This document shows, one piece after another, positions 10,101-18,468 of a DNA stretch of 64,000 bases (position 1 is the stretch's first letter; every line of letters begins with the position of its first letter). The DNA is from Cellulomonas uda (GTDB lineage Bacteria; Actinomycetota; Actinomycetes; Actinomycetales; Cellulomonadaceae): the NCBI RefSeq assembly GCF_006538705.1, contig NZ_BJLP01000011.1:1-64000 (forward strand), written 5' to 3'. A model generated the notes under the pieces. That model was not told the DNA's origin, searched no databases, and saw only the letters and a list, made by a program, of their open reading frames with translations. The position numbers and the translations under genes are program-made.

Positions 10101-10492
10101 ACATCCGTCGCGGTCGTCCAGTAGTGCTCCGCCCACCCGAAGGCGTGGGCAAGGGGATGGTCGTCCGTCAGCTCGTCAACCGGGAGCGACGTGGCGGCCC
10201 CTGAGCCGGTGCCCAGGCCGACCTGCAGCAGAAGTGGCTCGTCGATGCCGTCGAACCAGTACAGGCCGGCGGGCAAGGGAACGTCCGCGTCCCACAGCGC
10301 CCGGCACTGGCCGACGTGGTCGATGAGGTCGACGACAGGCTCATCGAGCACCAACGCCCGAGAGAAACGTCCGCGCGACAGCACCGCTGAGACGTCGTCA
10401 ACGATCGGATGATAGCCGAAGCTCGCAGGTGTAGACCCTGAGTCCACGACTTCTGACCTCCGCTCTGAGGCGTCTCTTGCGTCCGGCTCCAC
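7106..10492 (-). CDS. SNF2/RapA-like superfamily 2 helicase
   Basis: The 1128-aa product carries ADEVGLGKTIEAGL (motif I) near residue 256, VIVDEAHSMRN (motif II) near 356, FLTATPI (motif III) and QRIGRIDRIGQ (motif VI) near 714, the full set of a SNF2/RapA ATPase. About 220 residues before and 400 after the motor are not recognisable to me; the tail is rich in Arg/Glu helices. It starts at GTG 10492, 60 bases after hsdR. Comparable SNF2 proteins occur in DISARM (DrmD) and Zorya (ZorD), but none of the other genes of those systems is here. It overlaps the HelD-like gene, so the two are probably made together and may form a DNA-tracking complex. Confidence 0.88.
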   Translation of the reverse strand: MEPDARDASERRSEVVDSGSTPASFGYHPIVDDVSAVLSRGRFSRALVLDEPVVDLIDHVGQCRALWDADVPLPAGLYWFDGIDEPLLLQVGLGTGSGAATSLPVDELTDDHPLAHAFGWAEHYWTTATDVPKPKFSVQESAITVPGGVDVIIRRRRFVGGQWNYAVFHGGRSEQVLESKLAAVPQNDDPVTWVRGSAASVERFGATLTRSKLRGRFADTLYSFRATRTTFRPYQFKPVLKLLQTGKARLLVADEVGLGKTIEAGLIWTELEARREADRVLVVCPSSLLGKWKEEMEERFGFDLTELDTAGLTSFLERFREGRLPKRQSYICTLERLRTWSGLAELATTPPAFDLVIVDEAHSMRNSNTKSYELGTQLAEWADSLVFLTATPINLRQEDLLNLLELLAPEDYDDLADLQLRLEPNAVLHRIGTLLNDPTSTAADRVEALARLGDSTYGMVLARRPDVPLLRKVLEKEEMSPADVVEARRHLADLNSLSTVITRTKKAEVDERKAIREPRAGEVTWTPEEAAFYDEYVAWCRARANAVGMPVYFAMQMPLRLASACLPMARKAVLDPVGFGAIVDADADGQAVQVDPHAALIAAAKALAPEVDSKFDLLLPILTSLVDEGRRALLFTFSKPTLAYLRDRLAPHMRVAIMHGGVRRDERRRIMAAFRRGEYDVVLANRVASEGLDFEFCSAVINYDLPWNPMEIEQRIGRIDRIGQPEEKILVVNFYNEATIDERILIRVLERIKIFESSIGALEPIIESQMPALRAAFDFDLTEDERERKVQRVLEAIENQRAGLREVADASSALMVSNDVDVSGLEDDLIRTGRYVGQRELGLLLDDWAKTDGAEGVAFTADGQALTLRGNPAMAERLDQLARSGRRSRAELEPLTAGLRNELPLTFVLDQERARTGGGDLLTATSPLVMSAVDVPGHRQARFASIRIVDREAVAPAGTYVVVLSQALAASRGGDEIWGTAVDLTGRQAPTEVVDLVLAGLAKGALEQGREPATPEDLVRPASRARDLLDIRHDREQARRDAEARALSEARKVVLSDQYDRRVRTIEQRIRTARSRGRHASAIRLFESQRARATERHAALLADLEAQAHPEIRLEPLAVCLLEVSDGE

Positions 10493-10552
10493 TACGACCT
10501 GTCATCGGCTTGGGAGCACTTGACCTGAAGAGGTATCAAGCGGTCAACGGCA

Positions 10553-13500
10553 TCAGGACGCCATCTCCAGTGCCGACTTTCCGGACGCCATGCGCGGCGC
10601 CATGCTCTCCATCTGCTCCATCACAAGCGTGATCGCGCCGGGCTGCTTGTCCGGCGGGTACTTGTACTTGACGAGTAGCCGCTTGATCGACGAGCGGAGC
10701 TTCGCGCGCACATCATCGCGAACGGTCCAGTCGGTCTTGATGTCGCGGCGCATGACCTCAACCAGCTCGCGAGCGATCTGCGCGAGCACGTCGTCCCCCT
10801 GGATCTCGACGGCCGACTCGTTCGCCGCAACCGCGTCGTAGAAGGCGAGCTCGTCTGAGTTGAGCGGGGGCGTGAACTGCTCGCCGCGATGCGCTTCGGC
10901 TGCGACCTCCTTCGCGAGCTCGATGAGCTCGGCGATGACCTCAGCCGACGTCAGCTGCTGGTTGGTGTAGCGGTTCATCAGCTCCTTGAGCTTCTCCGAG
11001 AACGCGCGGTGCCGGACCAGGCTGTTCTGCGTGACCCGCGCGGACTCTTCGGTGAGCAGATCGCGCAACGCCTCGATCGCCAGGTGCGCATTCTCGGCCT
11101 GCTGCGCTCGATGCACGTACTCAGGGCCGAGATCCGACAGCGAGGGCTTGGGAAGGCCCGCGGCCTCGTAGATGTCGACGATCTCGCCGGTCGCGGTAGC
11201 GGACGCGACGAGACCCGCGAGCATCCGGCTGATCTCCTCGGGCACGGGCTCGCCGGACGCCTGACGCTCCTGGGCGTCGAACTTGGCCATCCAGACCCTG
11301 ACCTCTTCGTAGAACTTCGCCGTCCTACGGAGGTCGTCGAGCGTCTCGGAACCGGCCGCGAGCGCCCAGGCCCTGGCGAGCTGGTTCGCCAGTCGGCGGA
11401 AGCGGACGCCGAGCGTCTCGTCGCCGTCCGCTACCTGGTTGCCGGCCGTCGCCGGAGAACGCAGGTAGTTGGTGACACCGACGGCGGCCTTGATCCAGCT
11501 GCGGGCGTCCGCGCCTATCTGCTCCTGCCACGGGTAGCCCGCGCAGATGGCGTCCAGCGACTCGATGAGAGTCCGCGCCAGTACCGCCGCTTCGTCGATG
11601 TTCCGACCGACAGGCTTCTTCTCCTGGTCCCGTTCGGTGTACTCGGCGAGCGCCTTGTTGAGGTTGTCCGCCAACGGCGCGTACGCGACGAGCAGACCGT
11701 CGGGCTTGCCGCGGAACGTGCGGTTCACGCGCGCGAGCGTCTGCATCAGCAGCGCGCCCTGCAGGGGGCGATCCAGGTACAGCGTGTGCAGCGGTGGTGC
11801 GTCGAAGCCGGTGAGCATCATGTCCTTGACGATGACGATCTGCAGCGGGTCCTCGGCGTCCTTGAGCCGCTTCTGGATGACCTTGTTCTGCGCGTCGCGG
11901 CGGACGTGCTTGGCGACGATGCCGGTGTCCGTCGCTGACCCGGAGTAGACGACCTTGATGACGCCCTTGTCGACGGCGTCGTCGTGCCACTCCGGCTTGC
12001 GGGCGATGATCTCGTCGTAGAGCTGGGCGCAGATCTCCCGAGTCGCGCCGACGATGAACGCCTTGCCCGGAGACTCCAGGAACGGGCGCATGGCGTCCGA
12101 CCGCTTCTGCCAATGGGCGAGCAGGTCGTCGGCGAGGGCGGAGACGCGTGCGGGCGCCCCGTAGACCGCGTTGATGACCGCCACCGACTTCTCGATCCGC
12201 TCCCGCTCGACCTCGTCGAGCCCCGTCGACGCCTCGTCGGCTGCAGCGTCGAGGTCCTCGTCGGTGACCGTGCCGGCCAACTTCACCGAGATGAGCCTCG
12301 GTTCGAAGTACACCTGAACCGTGGCGCCGTCGTCGACGGCGTGCTGCAGGTCGTAGGTGTCGATCGTGTCGCCGAACACGCGCTTGGTGTTTCGATCGGC
12401 GAACGAGATCGGAGTACCGGTGAACGCGATGAACGCTGCGTTCGGAAGCGCGTCGCGGATGTGGCGGGCGTAGCCGTCGAGGTCGTCGTAGTGGCTGCGG
12501 TGCGCCTCGTCGACGACGACGATGATGTTGCGCCGGTCCGTCAGGAGGGGATGGTCTGCGCCCGCCTTGCGCTCCTCGTCGGTCAGCCCGAACTTCTGCA
12601 GGGTCGTGAAGTAGATGCCGCCGGTCGCCCGTGTCGTGAGAGCGTCGCGGAGCTGCCCGCGCGATGTGACGTTGGTGGGGCTTTCGGGGAGCAGTCGCGA
12701 CCTGTTGAAAGCCTCGAATAGCTGGCTGTCGAGCTCGGTCCGGTCCGTGACGACGACGAGTGTCGGATTCTTCAGCTTGGGCTGCAGCGCGACGAGGTGG
12801 GCGTACAGCTCCATCTCCATCGACTTGCCGGAGCCCTGCGTGTGCCAGACGACGCCGGCCTTGCCGTTGCTCTCGACCGCGGTGACGGTCGAGCCGACCG
12901 CCTTCGTGACAGCGAAATACTGGTGCGGCTTGGCGATCCGCTTGGCGTACCCGTCGGCGCCCTCGTCGAACGCGACGAAGTTGCGCTGCAGCTGCAGGAA
13001 CCGCTCGGGGTTGCAGACGCCGTCGATGAGCAGCTCGATCTCCAGGCCGAGGCTGTCGTCCTGCACGTCGACGCCGGGCGTGACGCGACGGCCGTCGTCG
13101 TCGACGTTCCACGGCGAGTAGTGGTTGAGCGGCGTGAACGGCGTGCCGTAGCGGGCCGTGATGCCGTCGCTGACGATCGTGAGCACGACGAACCGGAACG
13201 CCATCGGGAACTCGCGCAGGTACGTCTCGAGCTGCGCGTGCGCAGCCGACACATCGGCGTGCCGCGAGCCCGCCTTCTTCAGCTCCACCACGACGACCGG
13301 CAGACCGTTGAGGTAGAGCACGACGTCAAAGCGACGCTCGTGCTCCACCGAGCGGATGATCATCTGGTTGACGGCCAGCCACTCGTTGTCCTCGACGCGG
13401 TGGCTGACGAACCGGATCGTCGGGTTCTGCTCGACGCCGTCGGGGTCGACGTACGTGATGCCGCGGTACCCGTGGACGAGCACCTCGTGCAGCCGGAAGT

Positions 13501-13747
13501 TCTCTGCGATCGGGTCCTGCGACGCCGGCGACAGCACCTCCGCCAACGCCTGCTCCAGGTATCCCTCCGGCACCAACGGGTTGAGGCGCCGCAGCGCGGC
13601 CAGCGCGCGCTCGCGCAGCACGATGTCGTCCCACGACGAGCGGCCGAGCTCGGCGCCTGGCGCGACCTGCGCGCCGGCGAGCGTGTCCCAGCCGTGCTCG
13701 GACAGCCGCTCGAGCGCGATGTCCTCCCACTCCGCCTCACTCACCAT
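10553..13747 (-). CDS. hsdR: type I restriction endonuclease subunit R
   Basis: The 1064-aa protein has an N-terminal PD-(D/E)xK nuclease, with the Asp in RRFDVVLYLNG near residue 139 and VVELKKAG near 154. The translocase follows, with HTQGSGKS (Walker A) near 300, VVDEAHRSHY near 412 and FTGTPI. The helical C-terminus fits the part that docks on HsdM. Length and motif order are those of intact HsdR. Its start ATG shares one base with the hsdS stop (TGATG). HsdR translocates DNA and cuts when the HsdM-HsdS complex meets an unmodified site. Confidence 0.95.
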   Translation of the reverse strand: MVSEAEWEDIALERLSEHGWDTLAGAQVAPGAELGRSSWDDIVLRERALAALRRLNPLVPEGYLEQALAEVLSPASQDPIAENFRLHEVLVHGYRGITYVDPDGVEQNPTIRFVSHRVEDNEWLAVNQMIIRSVEHERRFDVVLYLNGLPVVVVELKKAGSRHADVSAAHAQLETYLREFPMAFRFVVLTIVSDGITARYGTPFTPLNHYSPWNVDDDGRRVTPGVDVQDDSLGLEIELLIDGVCNPERFLQLQRNFVAFDEGADGYAKRIAKPHQYFAVTKAVGSTVTAVESNGKAGVVWHTQGSGKSMEMELYAHLVALQPKLKNPTLVVVTDRTELDSQLFEAFNRSRLLPESPTNVTSRGQLRDALTTRATGGIYFTTLQKFGLTDEERKAGADHPLLTDRRNIIVVVDEAHRSHYDDLDGYARHIRDALPNAAFIAFTGTPISFADRNTKRVFGDTIDTYDLQHAVDDGATVQVYFEPRLISVKLAGTVTDEDLDAAADEASTGLDEVERERIEKSVAVINAVYGAPARVSALADDLLAHWQKRSDAMRPFLESPGKAFIVGATREICAQLYDEIIARKPEWHDDAVDKGVIKVVYSGSATDTGIVAKHVRRDAQNKVIQKRLKDAEDPLQIVIVKDMMLTGFDAPPLHTLYLDRPLQGALLMQTLARVNRTFRGKPDGLLVAYAPLADNLNKALAEYTERDQEKKPVGRNIDEAAVLARTLIESLDAICAGYPWQEQIGADARSWIKAAVGVTNYLRSPATAGNQVADGDETLGVRFRRLANQLARAWALAAGSETLDDLRRTAKFYEEVRVWMAKFDAQERQASGEPVPEEISRMLAGLVASATATGEIVDIYEAAGLPKPSLSDLGPEYVHRAQQAENAHLAIEALRDLLTEESARVTQNSLVRHRAFSEKLKELMNRYTNQQLTSAEVIAELIELAKEVAAEAHRGEQFTPPLNSDELAFYDAVAANESAVEIQGDDVLAQIARELVEVMRRDIKTDWTVRDDVRAKLRSSIKRLLVKYKYPPDKQPGAITLVMEQMESMAPRMASGKSALEMAS

Positions 13748-14949
13748 CAGAGCACCTCCTCCACCCTCTTCTCGGCATCGCGGACCTGAACCTTGCCCGA
13801 CATCAGCAACGGAAGGAGCTCGTCGCGTGTCGTTGCCACAGCGGCGGATTCGAGAACGGTCTGGGCGGCGAGGTCGTGCAAAGGCCGGACGGTCTCGTTG
13901 AACGCGTCGATCCGATCGTCATCTGGCACGGCGACGTTAATCGACTTGAACCGTCCGCGAGAGAGCTCCAGGAACGTTGCGCCATTCGCGTGGGTCAGGA
14001 ACTCTGGCACGCGGGATCGCATGTCGTGGAAGAGCCACAGTTGGTGCCGCGCTTTCCGCGCGTTCACCACGATGAAGCCCTGGTTTACTGCCACCGGAAC
14101 CTGCGCGAGGGCGAACGCACCAATCGTCGCCCGTGACGTCATCAAGATCGACCCAGGGGGGTACGTGCTTGACGAGCAAGCGCCGAGCCCCGCGTCCGTG
14201 ATCGTGCGCGAAGTCTCGGAGAGATAGGGCGCGGAGAGTCGGGTCACGTCAGTCGGCGTGGCCCAACGAACGCCGCCGTCCCAGTACTCCGGCACTCGCG
14301 TGGATGGCGTGCCGCCGCCTGACACTTCGGCGATTTCTCCAAACGTCGTCACTCCGGGCTCAACCGCCGCAGACTGGGCGCGCCGGAAGATGGCGTCGGC
14401 GAGGCTCTCGATGTTTCGCACCACGCGGTCGTTGGCGGCGATCTTGTCGTCGAGCGCCCCGAGCACCTCAGCAATCGCCCGCTGCTCGTCCCAGCCCGGA
14501 GCCGGGATGCGGACAGTGCGCAACGCAGCTTGCCTAATCCCGAGGACGGTCGTACCAGTGGCGTGGCCTCGAAGGCTGGCTTGGACGGGGTCGGACTGAA
14601 GTGCGTAGTACAAGTAGCCCGTATCCAGAACGCCGCGCTTGCCGCGCAGACCGAAGATGCGCTGGCCAAGAACGACTGGGTCGTCGCTCGGCACGCGTGC
14701 CACTCTGCCGAGGGGCGCCTCGGACGTCAGAAGAACGTCTCCACGAGCGGTTGGGATGCTCATCCAACGTGCCGCGGTCTCGGCATCGACGAAGCGCGCT
14801 TCACCCAAGTCCAGGCGTCCAGCCTTCACGAGGAGTGCTGAAGCGACCGGAACACCCGAGTCGGTGAACGCGGATCCGAGCTTGGCGGGCGTCTTTCCGC
14901 GGTAGTCGATCAGAACCTCAAGACCGTCGCCGAGGGTCACGTCGTTCAT
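13747..14949 (-). CDS. hsdS: type I restriction-modification specificity subunit S
   Basis: The 400-aa protein has two target-recognition domains of about 150 residues each, split by the conserved helix WDEQRAIAEVLGALDDKIAA and followed by a second helical repeat at the C-terminus. The first TRD ends in VRIPAPGWDEQ and the second in INVAVPDD, the typical TRD-to-helix transitions. HsdS sets the bipartite DNA site for both methylation and cleavage. The gene overlaps hsdM by four bases and hsdR by one. The sequence recognised cannot be predicted from the protein alone. Confidence 0.93.
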   Translation of the reverse strand: MNDVTLGDGLEVLIDYRGKTPAKLGSAFTDSGVPVASALLVKAGRLDLGEARFVDAETAARWMSIPTARGDVLLTSEAPLGRVARVPSDDPVVLGQRIFGLRGKRGVLDTGYLYYALQSDPVQASLRGHATGTTVLGIRQAALRTVRIPAPGWDEQRAIAEVLGALDDKIAANDRVVRNIESLADAIFRRAQSAAVEPGVTTFGEIAEVSGGGTPSTRVPEYWDGGVRWATPTDVTRLSAPYLSETSRTITDAGLGACSSSTYPPGSILMTSRATIGAFALAQVPVAVNQGFIVVNARKARHQLWLFHDMRSRVPEFLTHANGATFLELSRGRFKSINVAVPDDDRIDAFNETVRPLHDLAAQTVLESAAVATTRDELLPLLMSGKVQVRDAEKRVEEVL

Positions 14950-16559
14950 GCGAGCCGCTCCAACTGCTCACGCACTACCTTCTCGAGCGCCGCCGATCCG
15001 TCCATTGCATCCAGGAGCTGGGTCCGGAGTCGTTCGAGCCTCGTTTCGAGTTCCTCGTCGTCGTCGTCACCGGCGGCCGAGCCGACGTAGCGGCCCGGCG
15101 TGAGCGCGTACCCAGCGGCTTCGATCTCGTTGAGCGGCACGGATCGGCAGAAGCCCGCCACGTCTTCGTAGTCGCTCGCCGCTGACACCACCCCCCGCCA
15201 CCGGTGGTACGTGTCGCCAATCCGCTTGATGTCCTCGGCCGACAGGTCGCGCTCGGCCCGGTCGACCATGTGGCCGAGCTCGCGGGCGTCGATGAACAGC
15301 ACCTGTCCGGTGCGGTCAATCGACCCCTGCGCACCCTTGGTCTTGTCCTTGGCGAAGAACCACAGGCACACGGGGATGCCGGTGCTGCGGAACAGCTGCG
15401 TCGGCAGGGCAACCATGCAGGAGACGAGGTCCGCCTCGACGATCTGCCGGCGGATGTCGCCCTCACCGTTGGAGTTCGACGACATCGACCCGTTGGCCAT
15501 CACGACGCCGGCGCGCCCGCCGGGCGCGAGCTTGGACAGGATGTGCTGGATCCACGCGTAGTTCGCGTTGGTGGCGGGCGGAACGCCGTACCGCCACCGC
15601 GGGTCCTCGACGTTGCGCGCCCAGTCCTTGATGTTGAACGGTGGGTTCGCCATGACGAAGTCCATGAGGACGTCGGCATGCTGGTCGCGGGCGAAGGTGT
15701 CGCCCCACCGGGCGCCCAGGCCCTTGTTGTCGATGCCGTGGATGGCGAGGTTCATCTTCGCCAGCCGCCAGGTCTCCTCGTTGAGCTCCTGGCCGTAGAT
15801 CGCGACGTTCTTCGGGTCGCCGTCGTGGTCGTGGACGAACTTCTCGGTCTGCACGAACATGCCGCCGGACCCGCAGCACGGGTCGTACACGCGGCCCTCG
15901 TGCGGCTCGAGCACCTCGACGATCACCTTGACCACCGACGGTGGCGTGAAGAACTCGCCGCCGCGCTTGCCCTCCGCCCGCGCGAACGCGCCGAGGAAGT
16001 ACTCGTAAACCTCGCCCATGAGGTCCCGCGCCTTGTGCTCGCCCTGCCGGCTGAACCGGGTGCTGCTGAACAGGTCGACGAGCTCGCCGAGGCGACGCTG
16101 GTCGATGTTGTCGCGGTTATAGATACGCGGCAGCGTGCCGACCAGGCTCGGGTTGGCACCCATGACGACGTCCATCGCGTCGTTGACGAGCGAGCCGATC
16201 GTCCGGGGCGGCTCGCTGCCGATCGCAGGCTTGCCCTTCGAGTTCTCCGACAGGTACGCCCAGCGCGCCTGCGGCGGCACCACGAACACCCCGTACCCTT
16301 GGTACTCCTCGGGGTCGTTGATCAGCTCGGTGATCTGCGACTCGTCGTAGCCCTCGGCGAGGAGGTCGGCGCGGATCGCCTCGCGTCGCTCCTCGTAGGC
16401 GTCGGAGACGTACTTGAGGAAGACGAGGCCGAGGATGACATCCTTGTACTGCGAGGCGGAGAGCGAGCCTCGCAGCTTGTCGGCGGCCTTCCAGAGGGTG
16501 TCCTTGAGCTCCTTCATCGTGGAGGGAGCGTCAGGTGCGGACTTGGTGCGGGGTGGCAT
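14946..16559 (-). CDS. hsdM: type I restriction-modification DNA methyltransferase subunit M
   Basis: The 537-aa protein contains the HsdM N-terminal helical domain (LWKAADKLRGSLSASQYK), the SAM-binding DPCCGSGGMF and the catalytic NPPFNIKDW, all intact for N6-adenine methylation. The annotated start is the ATG at 16559; the reading frame is open further upstream, but that part is a shadow of the preceding gene. The start lies one base after the stop of the HTH fusion gene, so the two are coupled. The C-terminal helices fit contact with HsdS. All three hsd genes look functional. Confidence 0.95.
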   Translation of the reverse strand: MPPRTKSAPDAPSTMKELKDTLWKAADKLRGSLSASQYKDVILGLVFLKYVSDAYEERREAIRADLLAEGYDESQITELINDPEEYQGYGVFVVPPQARWAYLSENSKGKPAIGSEPPRTIGSLVNDAMDVVMGANPSLVGTLPRIYNRDNIDQRRLGELVDLFSSTRFSRQGEHKARDLMGEVYEYFLGAFARAEGKRGGEFFTPPSVVKVIVEVLEPHEGRVYDPCCGSGGMFVQTEKFVHDHDGDPKNVAIYGQELNEETWRLAKMNLAIHGIDNKGLGARWGDTFARDQHADVLMDFVMANPPFNIKDWARNVEDPRWRYGVPPATNANYAWIQHILSKLAPGGRAGVVMANGSMSSNSNGEGDIRRQIVEADLVSCMVALPTQLFRSTGIPVCLWFFAKDKTKGAQGSIDRTGQVLFIDARELGHMVDRAERDLSAEDIKRIGDTYHRWRGVVSAASDYEDVAGFCRSVPLNEIEAAGYALTPGRYVGSAAGDDDDEELETRLERLRTQLLDAMDGSAALEKVVREQLERLA

Positions 16560-16560
16560 G

Positions 16561-18405
16561 TCAGCCAGCCTTCCGTGGGGTGGTGGAGACGAGTGCGAGG
16601 TCGCCGACGGCGACCCCTTGGACGAGATGGCGTACGAGCTCGTGCGCGGCGACTTCGCGCCGTCGCAGCTCGCGCAGGTAGGTCTCGGCTGCCACCAGCG
16701 TGGCCTCGACGTCCTCGACCTGGTTCGGCGCGAGCCGCGGAACCGACCAGGCGCGCCATTCGCCTGCCTGGTCGGGAAGCTGGTTGACCGACTCAGCGAA
16801 GGCGTGCGGCCCGATGGCTGCACGTTCCCCGAGTCGAACGATGAAGCTCGGGTAGCGGACGAGCGATCCCCCGATGTCGTCGACGACCGCGTGCGGCCGG
16901 GGCGTGGCGGTGACGACCACATCGGAGGGCTCCGTCCGGCGGGCATGGTCGTAGTGCTGAGCCGCGACGAGCGGGTCGATGAACCAGTCGGGATCCGTCG
17001 CCACCGCCGACATGACTCGCACCGTGGCGGTCGGCTCCGTGTGTGTCGCGTCGATGCGGGAGCCGTTGATCCGACGCGCGGTCCGCTCGTCGATCATCTG
17101 ACCGAGCGACCGTGGGGCGGTCGCAAGCTCCGCCTCGGCTGGCGTCACGAGGAGGTCGAAGCCGTCGAGCGGGGCACTCGTGACGAGCGTCGCGGCCGTC
17201 ACTGCGCCCCGGTGACCGGTGGCAGCACCCGGCAGGCGGGCAGGCGCCATGCCCGCCGGGACCAGCGGGTCACCCGCCGCAGCCCGGTCGTACGGCAGGG
17301 CACGGCCGTAGCGATACTGGCGGCGATCCGACTGCTCGAGCGCGCCGATCACGTCGTCGACGACGTCGTCGATCTCGATCTCTCGGCCGGTCAGGTCGGC
17401 CAGCAGGATCCGATGCGCCGACTTTCCTGCCCGCAGCACCCACAGTCCGAGCGCCTGGCGGTGGGCGTGCCGCCACATCCCCCGCGGCAACCGCACGGCG
17501 GCGACGAGATTGCCGACGGCGAGCGTCGAACGACGTCGCTCGGCGTCGTGACCTCGAAGCCGATCGCAGAGCACCGAAGAGGGGCCGAGAATCACCCCGA
17601 CACTGCCCGACGCCAGCTCGTCGGCGATGTCGTCGACCCGGTCGAGCACGTCGTCGTCCTGACCGAGAATGGCCGCCACGTGGACGACGCTCTCCGCTGA
17701 CGACGTCGTGTCGTTGCCGCGGATCGCCAGTAGGCGTCGCGCCGTGCGGTCCCTCGGCTCGACGATCAGCGCGTCCCGGCAGACGGCCTGCAGTGCGTCA
17801 TGCGGCACGTCGACGGCGAGCGCGCCGTCGCCCAGGTGCTGCCGGCACGCGGTGGCGACGGCCCCGAGGAGGGTCGCCGCATCCTCGGACAGCCCTCGCT
17901 CCGCCCGCTGTCGAGACAGCCGGCTCGACGCGAGGCGATCCAGGGCGTCCGAGGGCCCGAACGAGGCGGCGAGCAGCTCATCGACGTACCCCAGCAGCTC
18001 CGGCGATGGATCGATGGCTGCGATCTCGGTGGCGAGCATCCGGTCCTGAGGGTCGACGTGGCGGGCGAGCCGCGCGAGGTGGTCCGGCGCGAGCTCGGCC
18101 AGGTCTCGGTCGATCCGGCTCCGCAGCGCAAGCAGCGCGACGACGTCGTCGAGCACAGACCCGTCAGGCGGCGTGAGCGCGGGGGCGTCAAGCGCGGCCT
18201 GATCGTTGGTCCCTCTGCCGGTGAGCGACAGCCAGCGCATGACCTCGTCGCGGTCGAAGTGCTCGACGCCGCGCAATGAAGCGACGGGTGCCGGGAACGG
18301 TGTGGGAGCGCCGTGGACGGTCGGGCGTCGACGCCAGTTGGTGACCGCTTGGCGGGTCACCCCCGCCGCGATCGCCACATCACGCAGAGTCATCGTCGTT
18401 TCCAT
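16561..18405 (-). CDS. HTH protein with degenerate methyltransferase-like core and HsdS-like TRD tail
   Basis: I see three parts in this 614-aa protein. Residues 1-60 hold a MerR/LacI-like helix-turn-helix (TLRDVAIAAGVTRQAVTNWR). The middle resembles an N6-adenine methylase: VRLPRGMWRHAHRQALGLWV aligns by eye with the corresponding segment of the adjacent HsdM. However, neither a glycine-rich SAM motif nor an (N/D)PP(F/Y/W) catalytic motif is present. From about residue 410 the text (SDVVVTATPRPHAVVDDIGG, later SVPRLAPNQVEDVEATLVAA) resembles one HsdS target-recognition domain plus its helix. It therefore may bind DNA or SAM-less complexes without methylating. Start ATG 18405 follows GGGAGG at five bases; GTG 18411 is possible. 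It may regulate the operon or modulate specificity; function unknown. Confidence 0.85.
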   Translation of the reverse strand: METTMTLRDVAIAAGVTRQAVTNWRRRPTVHGAPTPFPAPVASLRGVEHFDRDEVMRWLSLTGRGTNDQAALDAPALTPPDGSVLDDVVALLALRSRIDRDLAELAPDHLARLARHVDPQDRMLATEIAAIDPSPELLGYVDELLAASFGPSDALDRLASSRLSRQRAERGLSEDAATLLGAVATACRQHLGDGALAVDVPHDALQAVCRDALIVEPRDRTARRLLAIRGNDTTSSAESVVHVAAILGQDDDVLDRVDDIADELASGSVGVILGPSSVLCDRLRGHDAERRRSTLAVGNLVAAVRLPRGMWRHAHRQALGLWVLRAGKSAHRILLADLTGREIEIDDVVDDVIGALEQSDRRQYRYGRALPYDRAAAGDPLVPAGMAPARLPGAATGHRGAVTAATLVTSAPLDGFDLLVTPAEAELATAPRSLGQMIDERTARRINGSRIDATHTEPTATVRVMSAVATDPDWFIDPLVAAQHYDHARRTEPSDVVVTATPRPHAVVDDIGGSLVRYPSFIVRLGERAAIGPHAFAESVNQLPDQAGEWRAWSVPRLAPNQVEDVEATLVAAETYLRELRRREVAAHELVRHLVQGVAVGDLALVSTTPRKAG

Positions 18406-18468
18406 GCTCACCTCCCTCGGCTACCTCGACGATAGACCTACCGGACGCCGCCGCTGTGCGTCCACATG

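Larger units (their letters stand above)
2584..18405 (-). other. defence island: eight-gene minus-strand array (type I R-M plus helicase/nuclease cassette plus toxin-antitoxin)
   Basis: Reading the minus strand from 18405 the genes are HTH/degenerate methylase-TRD fusion, hsdM, hsdS, hsdR, SNF2 helicase, HelD-like ATPase, DUF262-HNH, antitoxin, Doc. Junctions in order are 1-base gap, 4-base overlap, 1-base overlap, 60-base gap, 11-base overlap, 49-base gap (25 if the upstream DUF262 start is used), about 100-base gap, 4-base overlap. This looks like one long transcript with possible internal starts at the larger gaps. The left end abuts a carbohydrate gene tail to tail and the right end faces a tRNA-Leu gene. 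No integrase or transposase is visible, so the mode of arrival is unknown. Confidence 0.75.

Noticed and set aside
7106-10492. Assignment of the SNF2 gene to DISARM (drmD)
   Set aside because: No DUF1998 helicase, DrmB or phospholipase-like DrmC gene lies nearby.
14946-16946. Start of hsdM at the upstream limit of its open frame
   Set aside because: The extra 129 residues are the shadow of the upstream fusion gene; the HsdM helical domain begins just after ATG 16559.
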